Source: JAICUY01 sp963716585
GTDB taxonomy: Bacteria; Chloroflexota; Limnocylindria; QHBO01
Direction: 5' to 3'
NCBI GenBank assembly: GCA_963716585.1
Contig: CAVQTN010000002.1
Location: 62,001 to 126,000 of the forward strand
Length of the DNA: 64,000 bases
Part shown: in pieces, positions 55,190-64,000 of the stretch
Numbering within the stretch: position 1 is the stretch's first letter
Layout of the letters: each line of letters begins with the position of its first letter
Position numbers and translations under genes: made by a program
The notes under the pieces: generated by a model
What the model was told of the DNA's origin: nothing
Seen by the model: the letters and a program-made list of their open reading frames with translations, nothing else
The model's database searches: none

Positions 55190-55923
55190 CTACCGGACCG
55201 AAATGACCCGCCGAAGGCGCTCGGCATCACGCGGAGCGTGGCCTCCGGTGTCATTGTTGAAATAGACCCATCCCGGGCGCCCATCCGCCGCCCATTCCCT
55301 CAGGCGGTCCGCCCAACGACCCAGCACGCCCGACGAATAGCGCCCACCGTACCGCTCGCCGCTGCCGTGCAGGCGCAGGTAGACGAACGACGACCGACCG
55401 GCCGTCGCGGGCTCGCCGAACCATGCATGTCGTGCAGGCACAGCGCCACGCGGTACCTCTCCAGGAGGTCGTAGATCTCATCGTGGTACCAGCTCGGGTC
55501 GCGGAACTCGACCGCCTGGTCGCGATCGGCCGGCAGCGCGCGCAGGAAGGCAGCCAGGCGCTCCGGGTTGCGCCGCCAGCGCGGCGGTAGCTGGTAGAGC
55601 ATGGGGCCGAGATGGTCACCCAGCCGCAGCGCGCGAATCCAGAGGCGCTCGAGCGGCTCTTCAGGATCTCTCAGCCGCTTCAGATGCGTCAGGTAGCGGC
55701 TCGCCTTGACGGCCATCGCGAAGCTATCCGGCAAGCGCTCGGCCCAGGCCGCGAAGGCACCGGGCGATGGAAGGCGGTAGAAGCTGTTGTTGAGCTCGAC
55801 CGTGTCAAAGACGTCCGCATAGCGCTCCAGCCATCTGCCGCGGGGCAGGTCGGCTGGATAGAAGTCGCCACGCCAGTGCGCGTACTCCCAGCCCGAGCAG
55901 CCGATGCGAATCCGCGCCGTCAT
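55190..55923 (-). CDS. DUF72 family protein, one frameshift
   Basis: Start at 55923: IRIGCSGWEYAHWRGDFYPA is the DUF72 opening, followed by TVELNNSFYRLPSPGAFAAW, MAVKASRYLTHLKRL, LYQLPPRWRRNPERLAAFLR and VEFRDPSWYHDEIYDLL. After LCLHDMHGS the frame shifts near 55425 and continues as SFVYLRLHGSGERYGGRYSS to WVYFNNDTGGHAPRDAERL at the stop. About 244 residues when corrected, the usual length. DUF72 proteins are TIM-barrel enzymes of unknown reaction. The break is likely a sequence error. Confidence 0.8.
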
Positions 55924-56074
55924 GCGCTTCGCTCATGCGCAAAGCGGGCCACTCTCACGAGCCGTCCGGGACGCGGTCACATGCCTGATGATCGTCAGGA
56001 CGTGGCGGTACGATGACCGCTCTCTGGACCTATCTCACTCGCACCGTGGCACCGGTGGTGCCGGGGGAGGCGTC

Positions 56075-56831
56075 ATGACCATCCCGATCCGCAGCGTCAT
56101 CGTCCGCGAGGCGGACAGCATCTGGCACGAGCAGGGCGGCTGGTTCGACGCCCGCTGGCACTTCAGCTTCGATCGCTACCGCGACCCGGAGAACGACGGC
56201 GTGGGCGCGCTGCGTGTCTTCAACGACGACCGCATCGTGGCGGGCGCCGAGTGGCCCATGCATCCGCACCAGGACATCGAGTCGAACACCTACGTCGTGT
56301 CCGGCCACTTCCTCCACGCCGATTCGCTCGGCAACAACGGCCGCCTGGAGGCCGGCGCAGCCCAGGTCATGACCTTCTCGCACGCCGGCGACCTGCACTC
56401 GGAGAAGAACGGCTCGACCGATCAGCCGATGCGATTCATCCAGTTCTGGATCCTGCCCAGCAGCGCGCGGGCTCGAGACGACGGTCCAGCAGCGGCAGTA
56501 CACGCTCGAGGACCGGCTCGACCGCTGGCTGCAGATCATGGGACCAGTCGGGGAGGACGGCCTCGACCTGGCACAGGACGCGCGCGCCCTTGTCTCGCAC
56601 CTGACCGATGCGGGCCGGCTCGACCACACGTTCGGCCCGGGCCGCGGCGGCTACCTCTACGTCATCGACGGGCGCCTCTTGCTGCACGGCGACACGCTCA
56701 AGACGGGCGACGCTGCCAAGATCACGGGGGAGGCCAAGCTCGAGATGACCACAGACGTCGGCGCGGAGCTGATCCTCATCGACGTCCCCCTGCAGTTCCA
56801 GCCGGTCGGCGTGTGGGCGGGCGAGTGGTGA
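56075..56831 (+). CDS. Pirin-family bicupin, one frameshift
   Basis: ATG 56075 follows GGGGGAGG. The first cupin has the pirin metal motif MHPHQDIESNTYVVSGHFLH, DSLGNNGRLEAGAAQVMTFS and HSEKN with the fourth ligand. At about 56467 the frame slips by one, and the second cupin follows as TVQQRQYTLEDRLDRWLQIM, GYLYVIDGRLLLHGDTLKTG and VPLQFQPVGVWAGEW. Total about 252 residues. Pirins are iron-binding redox or quercetinase-like proteins. The stop overlaps the next gene's GTG. Confidence 0.78.
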
Positions 56832-58092
56832 CCGCGCAGGACGCGGCGACTGCCGTCCTGGCGCGGCAGGACGAGCTGACCCAGTGGCAGGAGGACGTCT
56901 ATCGGACGCTCCACGAGCACCCGGAGCTTCCGAACCGGGAAGTGGAGACGGCGGGCACCGCCGCGGATGCGCTGCGCGCCGCCGGCTTCGAGGTCCATGA
57001 CAAGATCGGCACGACCGGCGTCGTCGGCATCCTGCGCAACGGCGACGGGCCAACCGTCCTGATGCGCGCCGACATGGACGCCCTGCCCGTGAGGGAGGAG
57101 ACCGGCCTTCCGTATGCCAGCACCGCCCAGCAGACAGATGCCAACGGCCAGGACGTGCCCGTCGCACATGCCTGCGGCCACGACGTCCACGTCGCCAGCC
57201 TGATGGGCGCGGCCAGATTGTTGGCGAAGAACCAATCTGGCTGGCGCGGGACGTTCATCGCGCTCTTCCAACCCGCCGAGGAAGTCGGTACGGGGGCCCG
57301 TGAGATGGTCGATGCGGGCCTCGAAAAGCTGATTCCCAAGCCCGACGTGGCGCTCGCCCAGCACGTCCTCACCTATCCCGCCGGCAGGGTCGGTACGCGC
57401 GCCGGACCATTCCTCTCGACCGCGGCGAGCATGCGGATCACCGTCCACGGACGCGGCAGCCACGGCTCGATGCCGCAGTTGTCGATCGACCCGGTCGTGC
57501 TGGCGGCGATGATCGTCGTGCGCCTGCAGGCGATCGTTGCGCGCGAAGTCGCGCCCGGCACCTTCGCGGTGCTCACTGTCGGCCGGGTGGCCGCCGGGAC
57601 CAAGAGCAACATCATCCCCGACCGCGCTGTGATCGAGCTGAACATCCGCGCGTATGACGACGGCACGCGCACGCAGCTGCTTGACTCGATCCGAACGGGT
57701 CGTCAAGGGCGAATGCGCCGCGTCCGGTTCGCCGCAGGGCCCGGAGTTCGAGGTGTACGACGAGTACCCGCTGACCTCGAACGATCCCGCGGTGACCGCG
57801 CAGGGTCGCGACGGCCTTCGAGGCGCATTTCGGCGAGAACGCCTTCACCGCCCCGCAGCAGTCCGCCAGCGAGGACTTCAGCGAGATCCCGGATGCACTC
57901 GGCGTTCCGTACACCTACTGGGCGCTCGGCGGCAGCGATCCCCAGAAGTGGCAGCAGGCGGAGGCGGCCGGAACGCTGGCCAGCGACATCCCAGCCAACC
58001 ACTCGCCGAAGTTCGCGCCGGTGATCCAGCCGACGTTACGGACCGGGACCGCGGCGATCGTCGTCGCCGCGCTGGGCTGGCTGGCGCCGTAG
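56828..58092 (+). CDS. M20-family amidohydrolase, two frameshifts
   Basis: From GTG 56828, coupled to the pirin stop. M20/IAA-amino-acid hydrolase landmarks: TLHEHPELPNREVETAGTAA, LMRADMDALPVREETGLPYA, HACGHDVHVASLMGAARLLA, IALFQPAEEVGTGAREMVDA and VHGRGSHGSMPQLSIDPVVL. Frame shifts at about 57692 and 57815 move to GPEFEVYDEYPLTSNDPAVT and then to GENAFTAPQQSASEDFSEIP with GGSDP and the end at TAG 58092. Corrected length about 420. It hydrolyses N-acyl or amide bonds, such as N-acetyl or N-carbamoyl groups. Probably sequence errors. Confidence 0.78.
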
Positions 58093-58114
58093 TGGGCGGC
58101 GCAGCGCGTGACGC

Positions 58115-59586
58115 ATGACAGGAGCCGAGGCGAAGCCCCTCGGCAACGATCGCCTGCTGTTCGGAATGATCCTCGGTGTCCTGGCCTTCTGGCTGTTCGC
58201 CCAGACGACGCTGAACATCGCCGCCGACGATGGCGACGGATCTCGGGCATCGAGATGAGCGTGATGAACATCGCCGTGTCGATCACGGCGCTGTTCTCGG
58301 GGATCTTCATCGTCGTCCTCGGCGGGCTCGGCCGATCGCATCGGACGGGTGAAGGTGGTGCAGGCCGGCTTCGTCTTCGGGATCGTCGGCTCGCTGCTCG
58401 TCGGCCTGGCGCCGTCGGGGTCGCTGGCGGCGATCTTCCTGATGATCGGCCGGATCTGCCAGGGCGCTGTCGGCCGCCTGCATCATGCCCGCGAGCCTGG
58501 CGCTGGTGAAGGCGTACTGGGAGGGCGCCGGCCGCCAGCGTGCGATCAGCATGTGGTCGATGGGGTCGTGGGGCGGCTCGGGCTTTGCCGCCCTCTTCGG
58601 GGGCCTGGTGGCGGAGAACGTCGGCTGGCGATGGATCTTCTTCGCCTGCGCCGCCGTGTCGGTGATCGGCATGCTGATGGTGCGCGGCACGCCGGAGAGC
58701 AAGGTCGCAAGCGAGAGGCGGCTACAAGCTCGACCTCAAGGGCGATCCTGACCTTCATGGTGGCGATGGTCGCCCTGCAGGTCTTCGTGACGCAGGGGGC
58801 GACGCTGGGCTGGACGAGCCTCGCCTCGCTCGGCCTGCTGGCGATCGGCCATCGTCGTTCGGCTTCCTCTTCTTCCGCGTCGAATCCGGCAACGCCAACG
58901 CGTTCGTCGACTTCCGGCTGTTCCGGAACCTGACCTACACCGGCGCCACGCTCTCGAACCTGCTGCTCAACGCCGTCGCCGGGAATCATCATCGTGGCGA
59001 TGACCCTGGTGCAGATCGGCGGCGGCATGAGCGCGCAGGAAGCCGGGCTGCTCACCCTCGGCTACGCGATCGCCATCGTGGCCTTCATCAGCGTCGGCGA
59101 GAAGCTGCTGCAGCGTTCGGTCCGCGCAGGCCCATGATCTGGGGCTGCTGATCGTGGCAGCCGCGATCCTGCTGCTGATGCCGACCAACCTCATGCTGGG
59201 GACCTACAGCGTCCTGGCGGTGGCTGCCTTCAGCCTCTTCGGCATCGGCCTGGCCTTCTACGCCACGCCCTCGACCGATGCAGCGCTGTCGAACCTGCCG
59301 GACGACCAGGCCGGGTCCGGATCGGGCATCTACAAGATGGCCTCGTCGCTGGGCGCTTCGTTCGGCGTCGCCATCTCGGCCGCCATCTTCACGGCGTTGA
59401 GCGCCGAATGAAGGCGGCGTCAACTGGCTTGCGGGCGTGCTCACCTTTGCCGGCAGGCAGGACAACCTGGCGGTCCGCGAGGCAGCGTTCGTCGCGTTTG
59501 GAGCAAACTTCCTGATGATCATCGCAGCGATCGTCGCGATCATGCTGCTGGTGCCGAAGTCGCCGTGGGTCACGCGCTCGGACTGA
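58115..59586 (+). pseudogene. DHA2-type MFS transporter broken by many frameshifts
   Basis: The pieces, read in order over all three frames, form a normal 14-helix MFS protein of about 490 residues: LLFGMILGVLAFWLFAQTTL, MNIAVSITALFSGIFIVVLG, DRIGRVKVVQAGFVFGIVGS (motif A), GRICQG plus PASLALVKAYW, GSWGGSGFAALFGGLVAENV, WRWIFFACAAVSVIGML and FSLFGIGLAFYATPSTDAAL. Breaks occur near 58225, 58247, 58330, 58470, 58717, 58735, 58848, 58980, 59125, 59142 and 59410, many of them a single extra G. Either a low-quality stretch of assembly or a decayed gene. The intact form would be a drug or metabolite exporter. Confidence 0.65.
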
Positions 59587-59631
59587 CGATTCCGGCCGAG
59601 CCGATGCCCCGCGATCGCCCGCCGGAGGCCC

Positions 59632-60255
59632 ATGGAAACGCTCGTTCTGGCACTCGATCTCATCGGGACATTCGTCTTCGCGTTGAGCGGCGCGATGGCG
59701 GGCGTGCGGCATCGCCTCGACGTATTCGGCGTGCTGGTGCTGTCGATCGCCGCCGGGAATGCCGGCGGGATGACGCGCGACGTGCTGATCGGCGCGGTGC
59801 CTCCCGCCGCGATCGCCGATTGGCGCTACATCGCCGTCTCGCTCGTCGCCGGGCTGGCGACCTTCTGGGCATATCGCACCGTCCAGCGGCTCCAGGATGC
59901 GCTGCTCATCTTCGACGCCCTGGGCCTTGCCGTCTTCGCGGTCTCCGGCGCACTCAAGGCGCTGGCCTTCGGCCTGAACCCGCTGGCGGCGGTCCTGCTC
60001 GGCACGCTGACCGGCATCGGCGGAGGCATGCTGCGCGACGTGCTGGTGCAGGAAGTACCCACGGTGCTGCGTGCCGAGCTGTACGCGGTGGCAGCCCTGG
60101 CGGGAGCGACCGTCGTCGTCGGCGGGCGGATGCTGGACCTTCCATCGGCGCCGCTGGCGATCGCGGGTGCCGCGCTCTGCTTCGGGTTGCGCCTTATCGC
60201 GCTTCGCCGGGGCTGGGAGCTTCCGGTCGCCGGAGCCGTCGACCTGGACCGCTAA
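59632..60255 (+). CDS. TRIC-family (UPF0126) trimeric cation channel
   Basis: 207 residues, seven helices in two inverted repeats. The family motif R-D-V-L appears twice: AAGNAGGMTRDVLIGAVPPA and LTGIGGGMLRDVLVQEVPTV, each with the GG kink that lines the pore. Prokaryotic TRIC proteins conduct monovalent cations and respond to membrane potential. The gene begins 45 bases after the MFS stop. Nothing suggests co-regulation. Confidence 0.88.
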   Translation: METLVLALDLIGTFVFALSGAMAGVRHRLDVFGVLVLSIAAGNAGGMTRDVLIGAVPPAAIADWRYIAVSLVAGLATFWAYRTVQRLQDALLIFDALGLAVFAVSGALKALAFGLNPLAAVLLGTLTGIGGGMLRDVLVQEVPTVLRAELYAVAALAGATVVVGGRMLDLPSAPLAIAGAALCFGLRLIALRRGWELPVAGAVDLDR

Positions 60256-60258
60256 GCG

Positions 60259-60714
60259 TCAGCCGGCGCTTAGCCAGGACCGATACCGCGGCGGCCACTC
60301 GTCCGCACTGTCTCGCTCGCCGAGCAGCGCGTGCGAGATGAGCAGCTCGTAGAGCGGATACGCAGCGCTGACACGGAAGAACCAGTCGCGAGCGGCCGCC
60401 TCGCGAGCGGGGGCATCGGTCACCAGGCGAGCCCGGCCGCGGACCATGAACTCGCTCGGGTGCGCCGCATCCTGGTGCGCATGCAGCGCGTAGCTCGGGT
60501 CTGACGCCAGGTCTCGCGTCTTGGCGGACTTCTCCTGGACGAAGACGAGCAGGCGTCCGTCGACGACACCGACGTTCAGCGGGTGGATGCGCGGGACCCC
60601 GTTGGCCGCCACCGTGGCAAGGAATCCCTCGCCGTCGCCGCGCTGGTAGAGCAACTGCCGGCCCTTGTCCGCCATCTCCGGCTCGGCGGCCGCGAATGCG
60701 CTCCAGCTGTCCAC
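60259..60714 (-). CDS. Pyridoxamine 5'-phosphate oxidase-like FMN-binding split-barrel protein
   Basis: 151 residues. Split barrel pattern: GEGFLATVAANGVPRIHPLN, DGRLLVFVQEKSAKTRDLAS (phosphate and flavin site), ALHAHQDAAHPSEFMVRGRA. The active-site residues of true PNPOx are not present, so it is one of the general FMN or F420 reductase-like proteins. F420 use would agree with the LLM protein at 45.1 kb. Starts at ATG 60714. Confidence 0.78.
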   Translation of the reverse strand: MDSWSAFAAAEPEMADKGRQLLYQRGDGEGFLATVAANGVPRIHPLNVGVVDGRLLVFVQEKSAKTRDLASDPSYALHAHQDAAHPSEFMVRGRARLVTDAPAREAAARDWFFRVSAAYPLYELLISHALLGERDSADEWPPRYRSWLSAG

Positions 60715-60800
60715 TCGGTCATGGTAGCTGCCAGCCGGGCGTGGCGATGGCCCGCGTGCGACCTCCGATCAGCCCTCGGCAGGGCTGGTTCCCGGTTCGC

Positions 60801-61433
60801 CTAGCCCCGGCGGGATTCGTGCGGGAGCTGACCAATTGCGACGAAAGAGATGCACCCAATCGCGATGGCCACCGCTCCCAGGACCACGAAGGGCGGCTGT
60901 GGCACGCCCAGGAAGATCCCCCGGATGGCGAAGAGGAGATGGCCAGCGGCGACCGCCAGCGACACCAAAAGGGTCCTCCTCGACGGCCGATCCAGGATCG
61001 CGCGCGCCAGCCGTGCGCAGAATGCCGCGAGGAGCCCGAACCCAAATGTGAGCAGCCAGATCGTCTGAGTGCCGCCATCGGCTAAGGCCCCACTGCCCAG
61101 ATAGACGGCGTACGCGCCCTCGAGAAGGGCGACAACTGCCCAGCTCCAACCAGTCACCGACGCGGACATCGGTCGTGGAGCAGGCTGTGCTTCCTCGCGG
61201 GACAGGGCGAATTCGCCACCGCGGAAGTTGGCCAGCAGGGCAACGCGACCGCTGACGCCCAGCTTCACGTAGATGCTTGACAGGTGGGACCGAACCGTCG
61301 CCTCGCTGAGCGAGAGATGCTCTGCGATCTGGCGTGCCGGGACACCGGTCAACGCCTGGTCGAGCACTGCCTGCTCCGCCGGCGTCAGGACTGAAAGCTT
61401 GGCGATCGCCGCCTGGGAGTCATCGGTCTGCAT
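60801..61433 (-). CDS. LuxR-type HTH domain fused to a C-terminal membrane domain
   Basis: Start set at ATG 61433 (MQTDDSQAAIAKLSVLTPAE); a longer frame to 61484 is open. Residues 14-75 form a LuxR helix-turn-helix (LTPAEQAVLDQALTGVPARQ, IAEHLSLSEATVRSHLSSIY, KLGVSGRVALL). Residues 95-210 contain about four helices (WSWAVVALLEGAYAVYLGSG, TIWLLTFGFGLLAAFCARLA, LVSLAVAAGHLLFAIRGIFL). DNA-binding end first and membrane end second is the reverse of most membrane regulators of this class. A membrane-tethered transcription regulator is the simplest reading. Confidence 0.75.
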   Translation of the reverse strand: MQTDDSQAAIAKLSVLTPAEQAVLDQALTGVPARQIAEHLSLSEATVRSHLSSIYVKLGVSGRVALLANFRGGEFALSREEAQPAPRPMSASVTGWSWAVVALLEGAYAVYLGSGALADGGTQTIWLLTFGFGLLAAFCARLARAILDRPSRRTLLVSLAVAAGHLLFAIRGIFLGVPQPPFVVLGAVAIAIGCISFVAIGQLPHESRRG

Positions 61434-61534
61434 GCAGAGAGATTGATTGCCAACGAGGAAACATGCATCCGTCAAACCAACCAATTTCGCTCCCCAGATC
61501 GATGAATCTGGGCCTATCGCCCTGGCGGCGCCGA

Positions 61535-62032
61535 TCAGTCGGGCAACAGGTACCGCGCCCCGAGCGGCTCATAGGACGGCCAGTCCTCGCCCTGGGGCAT
61601 CGTGCCTCCGCTGATTGTGGCGCCCAGGCGATCCAGGTAGTAGTGCCAGCCCGGGCCGATCGAGGTCGCGTCGTACGGCTCGGTGAGGCGATGCACGAAC
61701 ACCAGTGTGGTGATGCCGTCGGACTCGCTCAGCGTGACCGAGAGGGGCCACGGCCCGTACGGGGTCGGTAGCACGATCGCGACGCGCCGCGGCGGATGGC
61801 ATTCGACGATCTCGACAGGCTTGAACTCATCGCCGCCCTCGATGGAGGCCAGCTCGACGGTCCCGCTGGTGGGATCGCCGCGCCAGGTGCCGTACCACGC
61901 CGCGAGCTCGTCGGGCTCCGTGACCGCAGCCCACACGCGCTCGATCGGATCGGGATACGTCCGCACGAACTCGAGGCGCATGCCATCGTCGTCCCGGATG
62001 ACTTCGCCGGTCGGCGTTGCGACCGTCGTCAT
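61535..62032 (-). CDS. SRPBCC (AHSA1/ATP-activator-like) protein
   Basis: 165 residues: MRLEFVRTYPDPIERVWAAV, TEPDELAAWYGTWRGDP, VEIVECHPPRRVAIVLPTPY and GITTLVFVHRLTEPYDATSI. This is the AHSA1-type START-like ligand-binding fold. Its start overlaps the ArsR-type gene by four bases; ArsR/SRPBCC pairs of this kind are widespread, the SRPBCC protein often acting in detoxification or ligand sensing. Confidence 0.85.
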   Translation of the reverse strand: MTTVATPTGEVIRDDDGMRLEFVRTYPDPIERVWAAVTEPDELAAWYGTWRGDPTSGTVELASIEGGDEFKPVEIVECHPPRRVAIVLPTPYGPWPLSVTLSESDGITTLVFVHRLTEPYDATSIGPGWHYYLDRLGATISGGTMPQGEDWPSYEPLGARYLLPD

Positions 62033-62376
62033 GGTGTGCTCCCTTCGTCGGTGCTGGGCGATCGTCCGGCGGTGCGGGTCACCGACAGGTGATCATCGAG
62101 GCGGTCGAGCGAGGCCGACCAGTGACGCCGGTAGGGCTCGAGCCACTCGTCGATCTCGCGGAGCGGACCTGGGTCGAGGCGATACAGGCGCTGCTGTCGA
62201 TCGGCGCGGGCGACGACCATGCCGGCCTCTCGCAGGACGCGCAGGTGCTTGGAGACGCCCGGCTGGCTCAGGCCCAGACGGGCGGCGAGATTGCCCACGG
62301 ACGCCTCGCCGTCGCGCAGGACGTTCAAGATCTCGCAGCGACGCGGCTCGGCGAGAACGGCGAAGGCTGTCGGCAC
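62029..62376 (-). CDS. ArsR-family transcription regulator
   Basis: 115 residues from GTG 62376. Winged helix: FAVLAEPRRCEILNVLRDGE, ASVGNLAARLGLSQPGVSKH, LRVLREAGMVVARADRQQRL and YRLDPGPLREIDEWL. No metal-binding cysteine cluster, so it is of the organic-ligand or SRPBCC-linked type rather than a metal sensor. The promoter upstream has an inverted repeat that it probably binds. Possibly translated from a nearly leaderless transcript. Confidence 0.88.
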   Translation of the reverse strand: MPTAFAVLAEPRRCEILNVLRDGEASVGNLAARLGLSQPGVSKHLRVLREAGMVVARADRQQRLYRLDPGPLREIDEWLEPYRRHWSASLDRLDDHLSVTRTAGRSPSTDEGSTP

Positions 62377-62411
62377 ACCGCTACATAACCATACAGATAT
62401 GTAACTGTCAA
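62377..62411 (-). promoter_or_regulatory. Promoter with inverted repeat upstream of ArsR gene
   Basis: On the minus strand TTGACA (62411-62406) precedes TTATGT (62388-62383) by 17 bases, and the GTG start comes six bases later, so the mRNA may be almost leaderless. Across the spacer, TACATA (62382-62387) and TATGTA (62398-62403) form an inverted repeat with a 10-base gap, a good size for an ArsR dimer. The stretch is much richer in A and T than its surroundings. Confidence 0.6.
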
Positions 62412-62525
62412 GGCATATGTCGTGCTTGACGCTCGACCAGGCAAACGAAACGCAACTCGAGAGTCAGGCGCTGATCCTCACGGCGGTGCTTCTCCGACGA
62501 CAGCAGTCGGTCGTCAAGTGCGGAG

Positions 62526-63992
62526 CTAGGCCGGCTCGACGTTCCCCGTGGTGCCGTCGACGGTGACTCGCATGCCTGTCCGCAGGCGGGCCGTCGCGTC
62601 GCCACAGCCGACCACGGCCGGAATCCCATACTCGCGAGCGATGATCGAGGCGTGCGCCGCTGGGCTCCCGATATCGGTCACGACCGCGATCGCTCGAGTG
62701 AAGAGGGGTGTCCAGGCTGGGGCCGTGAGCGACGCGACGAGGACCTCGCCGGGCTCAAACTCGTCGAACTGCTGCGGACCGCGGATCACCCGGACCGCCC
62801 CACTGGCGCGACCCGGGGACGCCGGGGTGCCCGAGACGATTGCGGTATCCGATGGAACAGCTCCGAACGTCCGTGACATGCCGTCGAACAGCTTCTTCAA
62901 TAGCGGGTTCAGCCGTCCGACGAGCAGGGGCGGTACGAGGCGGGCCTGCTGCTCCCGCATCGAGCGGCGGGCGGCCACGTCGATGCGCGAAGCCGGGCCA
63001 CCGTCGCCGAGCGCCGACAGCACTTCGTCACGGGTCAGGAAGAAGATGTCGTCAGGCTCGGCGATCACCCCACGCGAGGCGAGCGTCTCGCCGATTCGCC
63101 ACACCGCCCGTCGCATGACCGGCCACGCGATCGTCAGTTCGGCCACCTGCTCCTCGCGCAACGGAACGAGGTGCTGGGCGTCGGCCAGCAGGCGCTGAAA
63201 CGCTCGAAGGCGACGCGGGGACGAAGCGAGCGCGGCGAAGGCTGCCTCCTCCGCGGCATGCCTCGCTTCGACGAGCGCAGCATGATCCGCGGCCGGCCTG
63301 GTCGCCGAGCCCGCTCGCGGCCCGGGTGCATGCCACCAGTCCAGCGAGACCACGGCATGTCGAGCTGGATCCCTCGGCGCCTCGAAGCCGGTCAGGAGAG
63401 GCAGGTGGCTGCCGGCGAGCGAGGGCGCCAGGTGGCGGCGGTAGAAGCCGGCGAGGTTGACCTCCATCTTGTACGCGGCCCCGGCCAAAACGGTGACCCA
63501 GGTGAACGATTCGCCGGCGAGGTCCGCGAGCTCATCGATCAGCGCCGGTAGGCTTGCCACCGGCAGCGCGTCGACGCGGTTCTCGGCGGCTGCGACCGCT
63601 GCGCGATAGCGAGGCTGCACGTCCGCTCGCCACTCCCGCTCGGCGAGGGGGAAGGCATGGCGGACGGTTGCGGGATTGATCCCCGCCACGCGCCGCGGGA
63701 ATCGGATGAGGTGCCACAGCATGTTCGGCAGGTTGCGGGCGAAGGCTGCGGGAGTGGCCCAGTTGAGCGTGTAGAAGTACCACCCATTGACGACGACGTG
63801 GTACGGCCGCGGTACCCGTTGGCCGATCATCTTCAGGTAGTCGGCATGCGTCCGCTCCTCCATCGCGGTCAGCAGCCACGACTCGAAGAGCGGCGTCACC
63901 GGCTCCAAGATCCACTCGCCGAATCTGAGCTGGCGGGTGTAGGCGCCGGGGGCGGGAGGTTCCCACGAGACGTCGGGCGGGAGGGCGGTCAT
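62526..63992 (-). CDS. PEP-utilising mobile-domain protein (rifampin phosphotransferase-like tail)
   Basis: 488 residues. Residues 380-488 form the swivelling phosphohistidine domain: SGTPASPGRASGAVRVIRGP, GEVLVASLTAPAWTPLFTRA and the phosphorylated His in SPAAHASIIAREYGIPAVVG. Residues 1-370 are helical (FESWLLTAMEERTHADYLKM, FPLAEREWRADVQPRYRAAV), like the middle domain of PEP synthase-like and rifampin phosphotransferase proteins. The ATP-grasp domain is absent, so it cannot act alone as a phosphotransferase; an ATP-grasp partner may lie upstream, outside the window. The gene is complete at ATG 63992. Confidence 0.75.
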   Translation of the reverse strand: MTALPPDVSWEPPAPGAYTRQLRFGEWILEPVTPLFESWLLTAMEERTHADYLKMIGQRVPRPYHVVVNGWYFYTLNWATPAAFARNLPNMLWHLIRFPRRVAGINPATVRHAFPLAEREWRADVQPRYRAAVAAAENRVDALPVASLPALIDELADLAGESFTWVTVLAGAAYKMEVNLAGFYRRHLAPSLAGSHLPLLTGFEAPRDPARHAVVSLDWWHAPGPRAGSATRPAADHAALVEARHAAEEAAFAALASSPRRLRAFQRLLADAQHLVPLREEQVAELTIAWPVMRRAVWRIGETLASRGVIAEPDDIFFLTRDEVLSALGDGGPASRIDVAARRSMREQQARLVPPLLVGRLNPLLKKLFDGMSRTFGAVPSDTAIVSGTPASPGRASGAVRVIRGPQQFDEFEPGEVLVASLTAPAWTPLFTRAIAVVTDIGSPAAHASIIAREYGIPAVVGCGDATARLRTGMRVTVDGTTGNVEPA

Positions 63993-64000
63993 CGGTCGGG

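Noticed and set aside
62416..62535. Short plus-strand reading frame starting ATGTCGTGC in the gap beside the ArsR gene
   Set aside because: No ribosome site, no hydrophobic or conserved pattern, and it runs into the antisense of the next gene.

Overview
The window is a 64 kb piece of a GC-rich, gene-dense bacterial chromosome with no rRNA, insertion sequence, integrase or CRISPR array. Its gene set fits a Chloroflexota bacterium, perhaps the Limnocylindria side, or another high-GC Gram-positive-like lineage: a T-box leader, an IdeR/DtxR-like iron box, an F420/LLM-type enzyme, a fused alpha-beta E1 dehydrogenase, many GTG/TTG starts and a tRNA gene without encoded CCA. This placement is inference from gene content and not a phylogeny.

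Layout. 0-14 kb: end of an osmolyte-binding protein, small envelope proteins, a TPM/DUF2207 membrane protein, dodecin, a cold-shock protein with strong terminators, a PHP protein, a phosphotriesterase-family hydrolase, a glutamate-dehydrogenase paralogue that lacks its active-site lysine, an acyl-CoA mutase large subunit, a 5'-3' exonuclease and a SpoIID-domain protein. 14-21 kb: a CysS/MshC-type ligase with membrane genes, an acyl-CoA dehydrogenase, and an iron permease FTR1 behind a perfect palindromic iron box. 21-27 kb: an operon trpD, trpC-F-B (one 890-residue triple fusion), trpA and a dienelactone hydrolase, behind a complete T-box leader whose specifier reads UGG (Trp). 27-34.5 kb: rhomboid protease, a small HTH protein, a Fe-S thioredoxin-like protein, a glycosyltransferase carrying a CysS-tail module, and an ArsA-type ATPase operon. 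34.9-39 kb: a complete polyamine-type ABC importer (PotABCD). 39-46.5 kb: a fused 2-oxoacid dehydrogenase E1, a FabD-like protein without the catalytic serine, a DNA glycosylase and small enzymes. 46.5-54.5 kb: tRNA-Arg(UCU), a TPR-cyclase, then an ABC exporter with two paralogous permeases and a 31-residue membrane peptide, divergent from a two-component system with a PDZ-like sensor. 54.5-64 kb: DUF72, pirin, an M20 amidohydrolase, a heavily frameshifted MFS transporter, a TRIC-family channel, a LuxR-type membrane regulator, an ArsR/SRPBCC pair and a PEP-utilising mobile-domain protein.

Genes that may work together: the acyl-CoA mutase, acyl-CoA dehydrogenase and fused E1 suggest branched-chain acid oxidation, although they are not in one operon. 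PotABCD is a transport unit. The ABC exporter and two-component system look like a stress or antimicrobial-peptide sensing and export module. The trp operon is controlled by tRNA-Trp charging.

Caution: at least ten genes are interrupted by single-base indels that restore a conserved protein when corrected, most of them in 54-59.5 kb. This looks like raw-read error in an assembly at least as much as real decay, so all claims about fusions and broken genes should be checked against reads.
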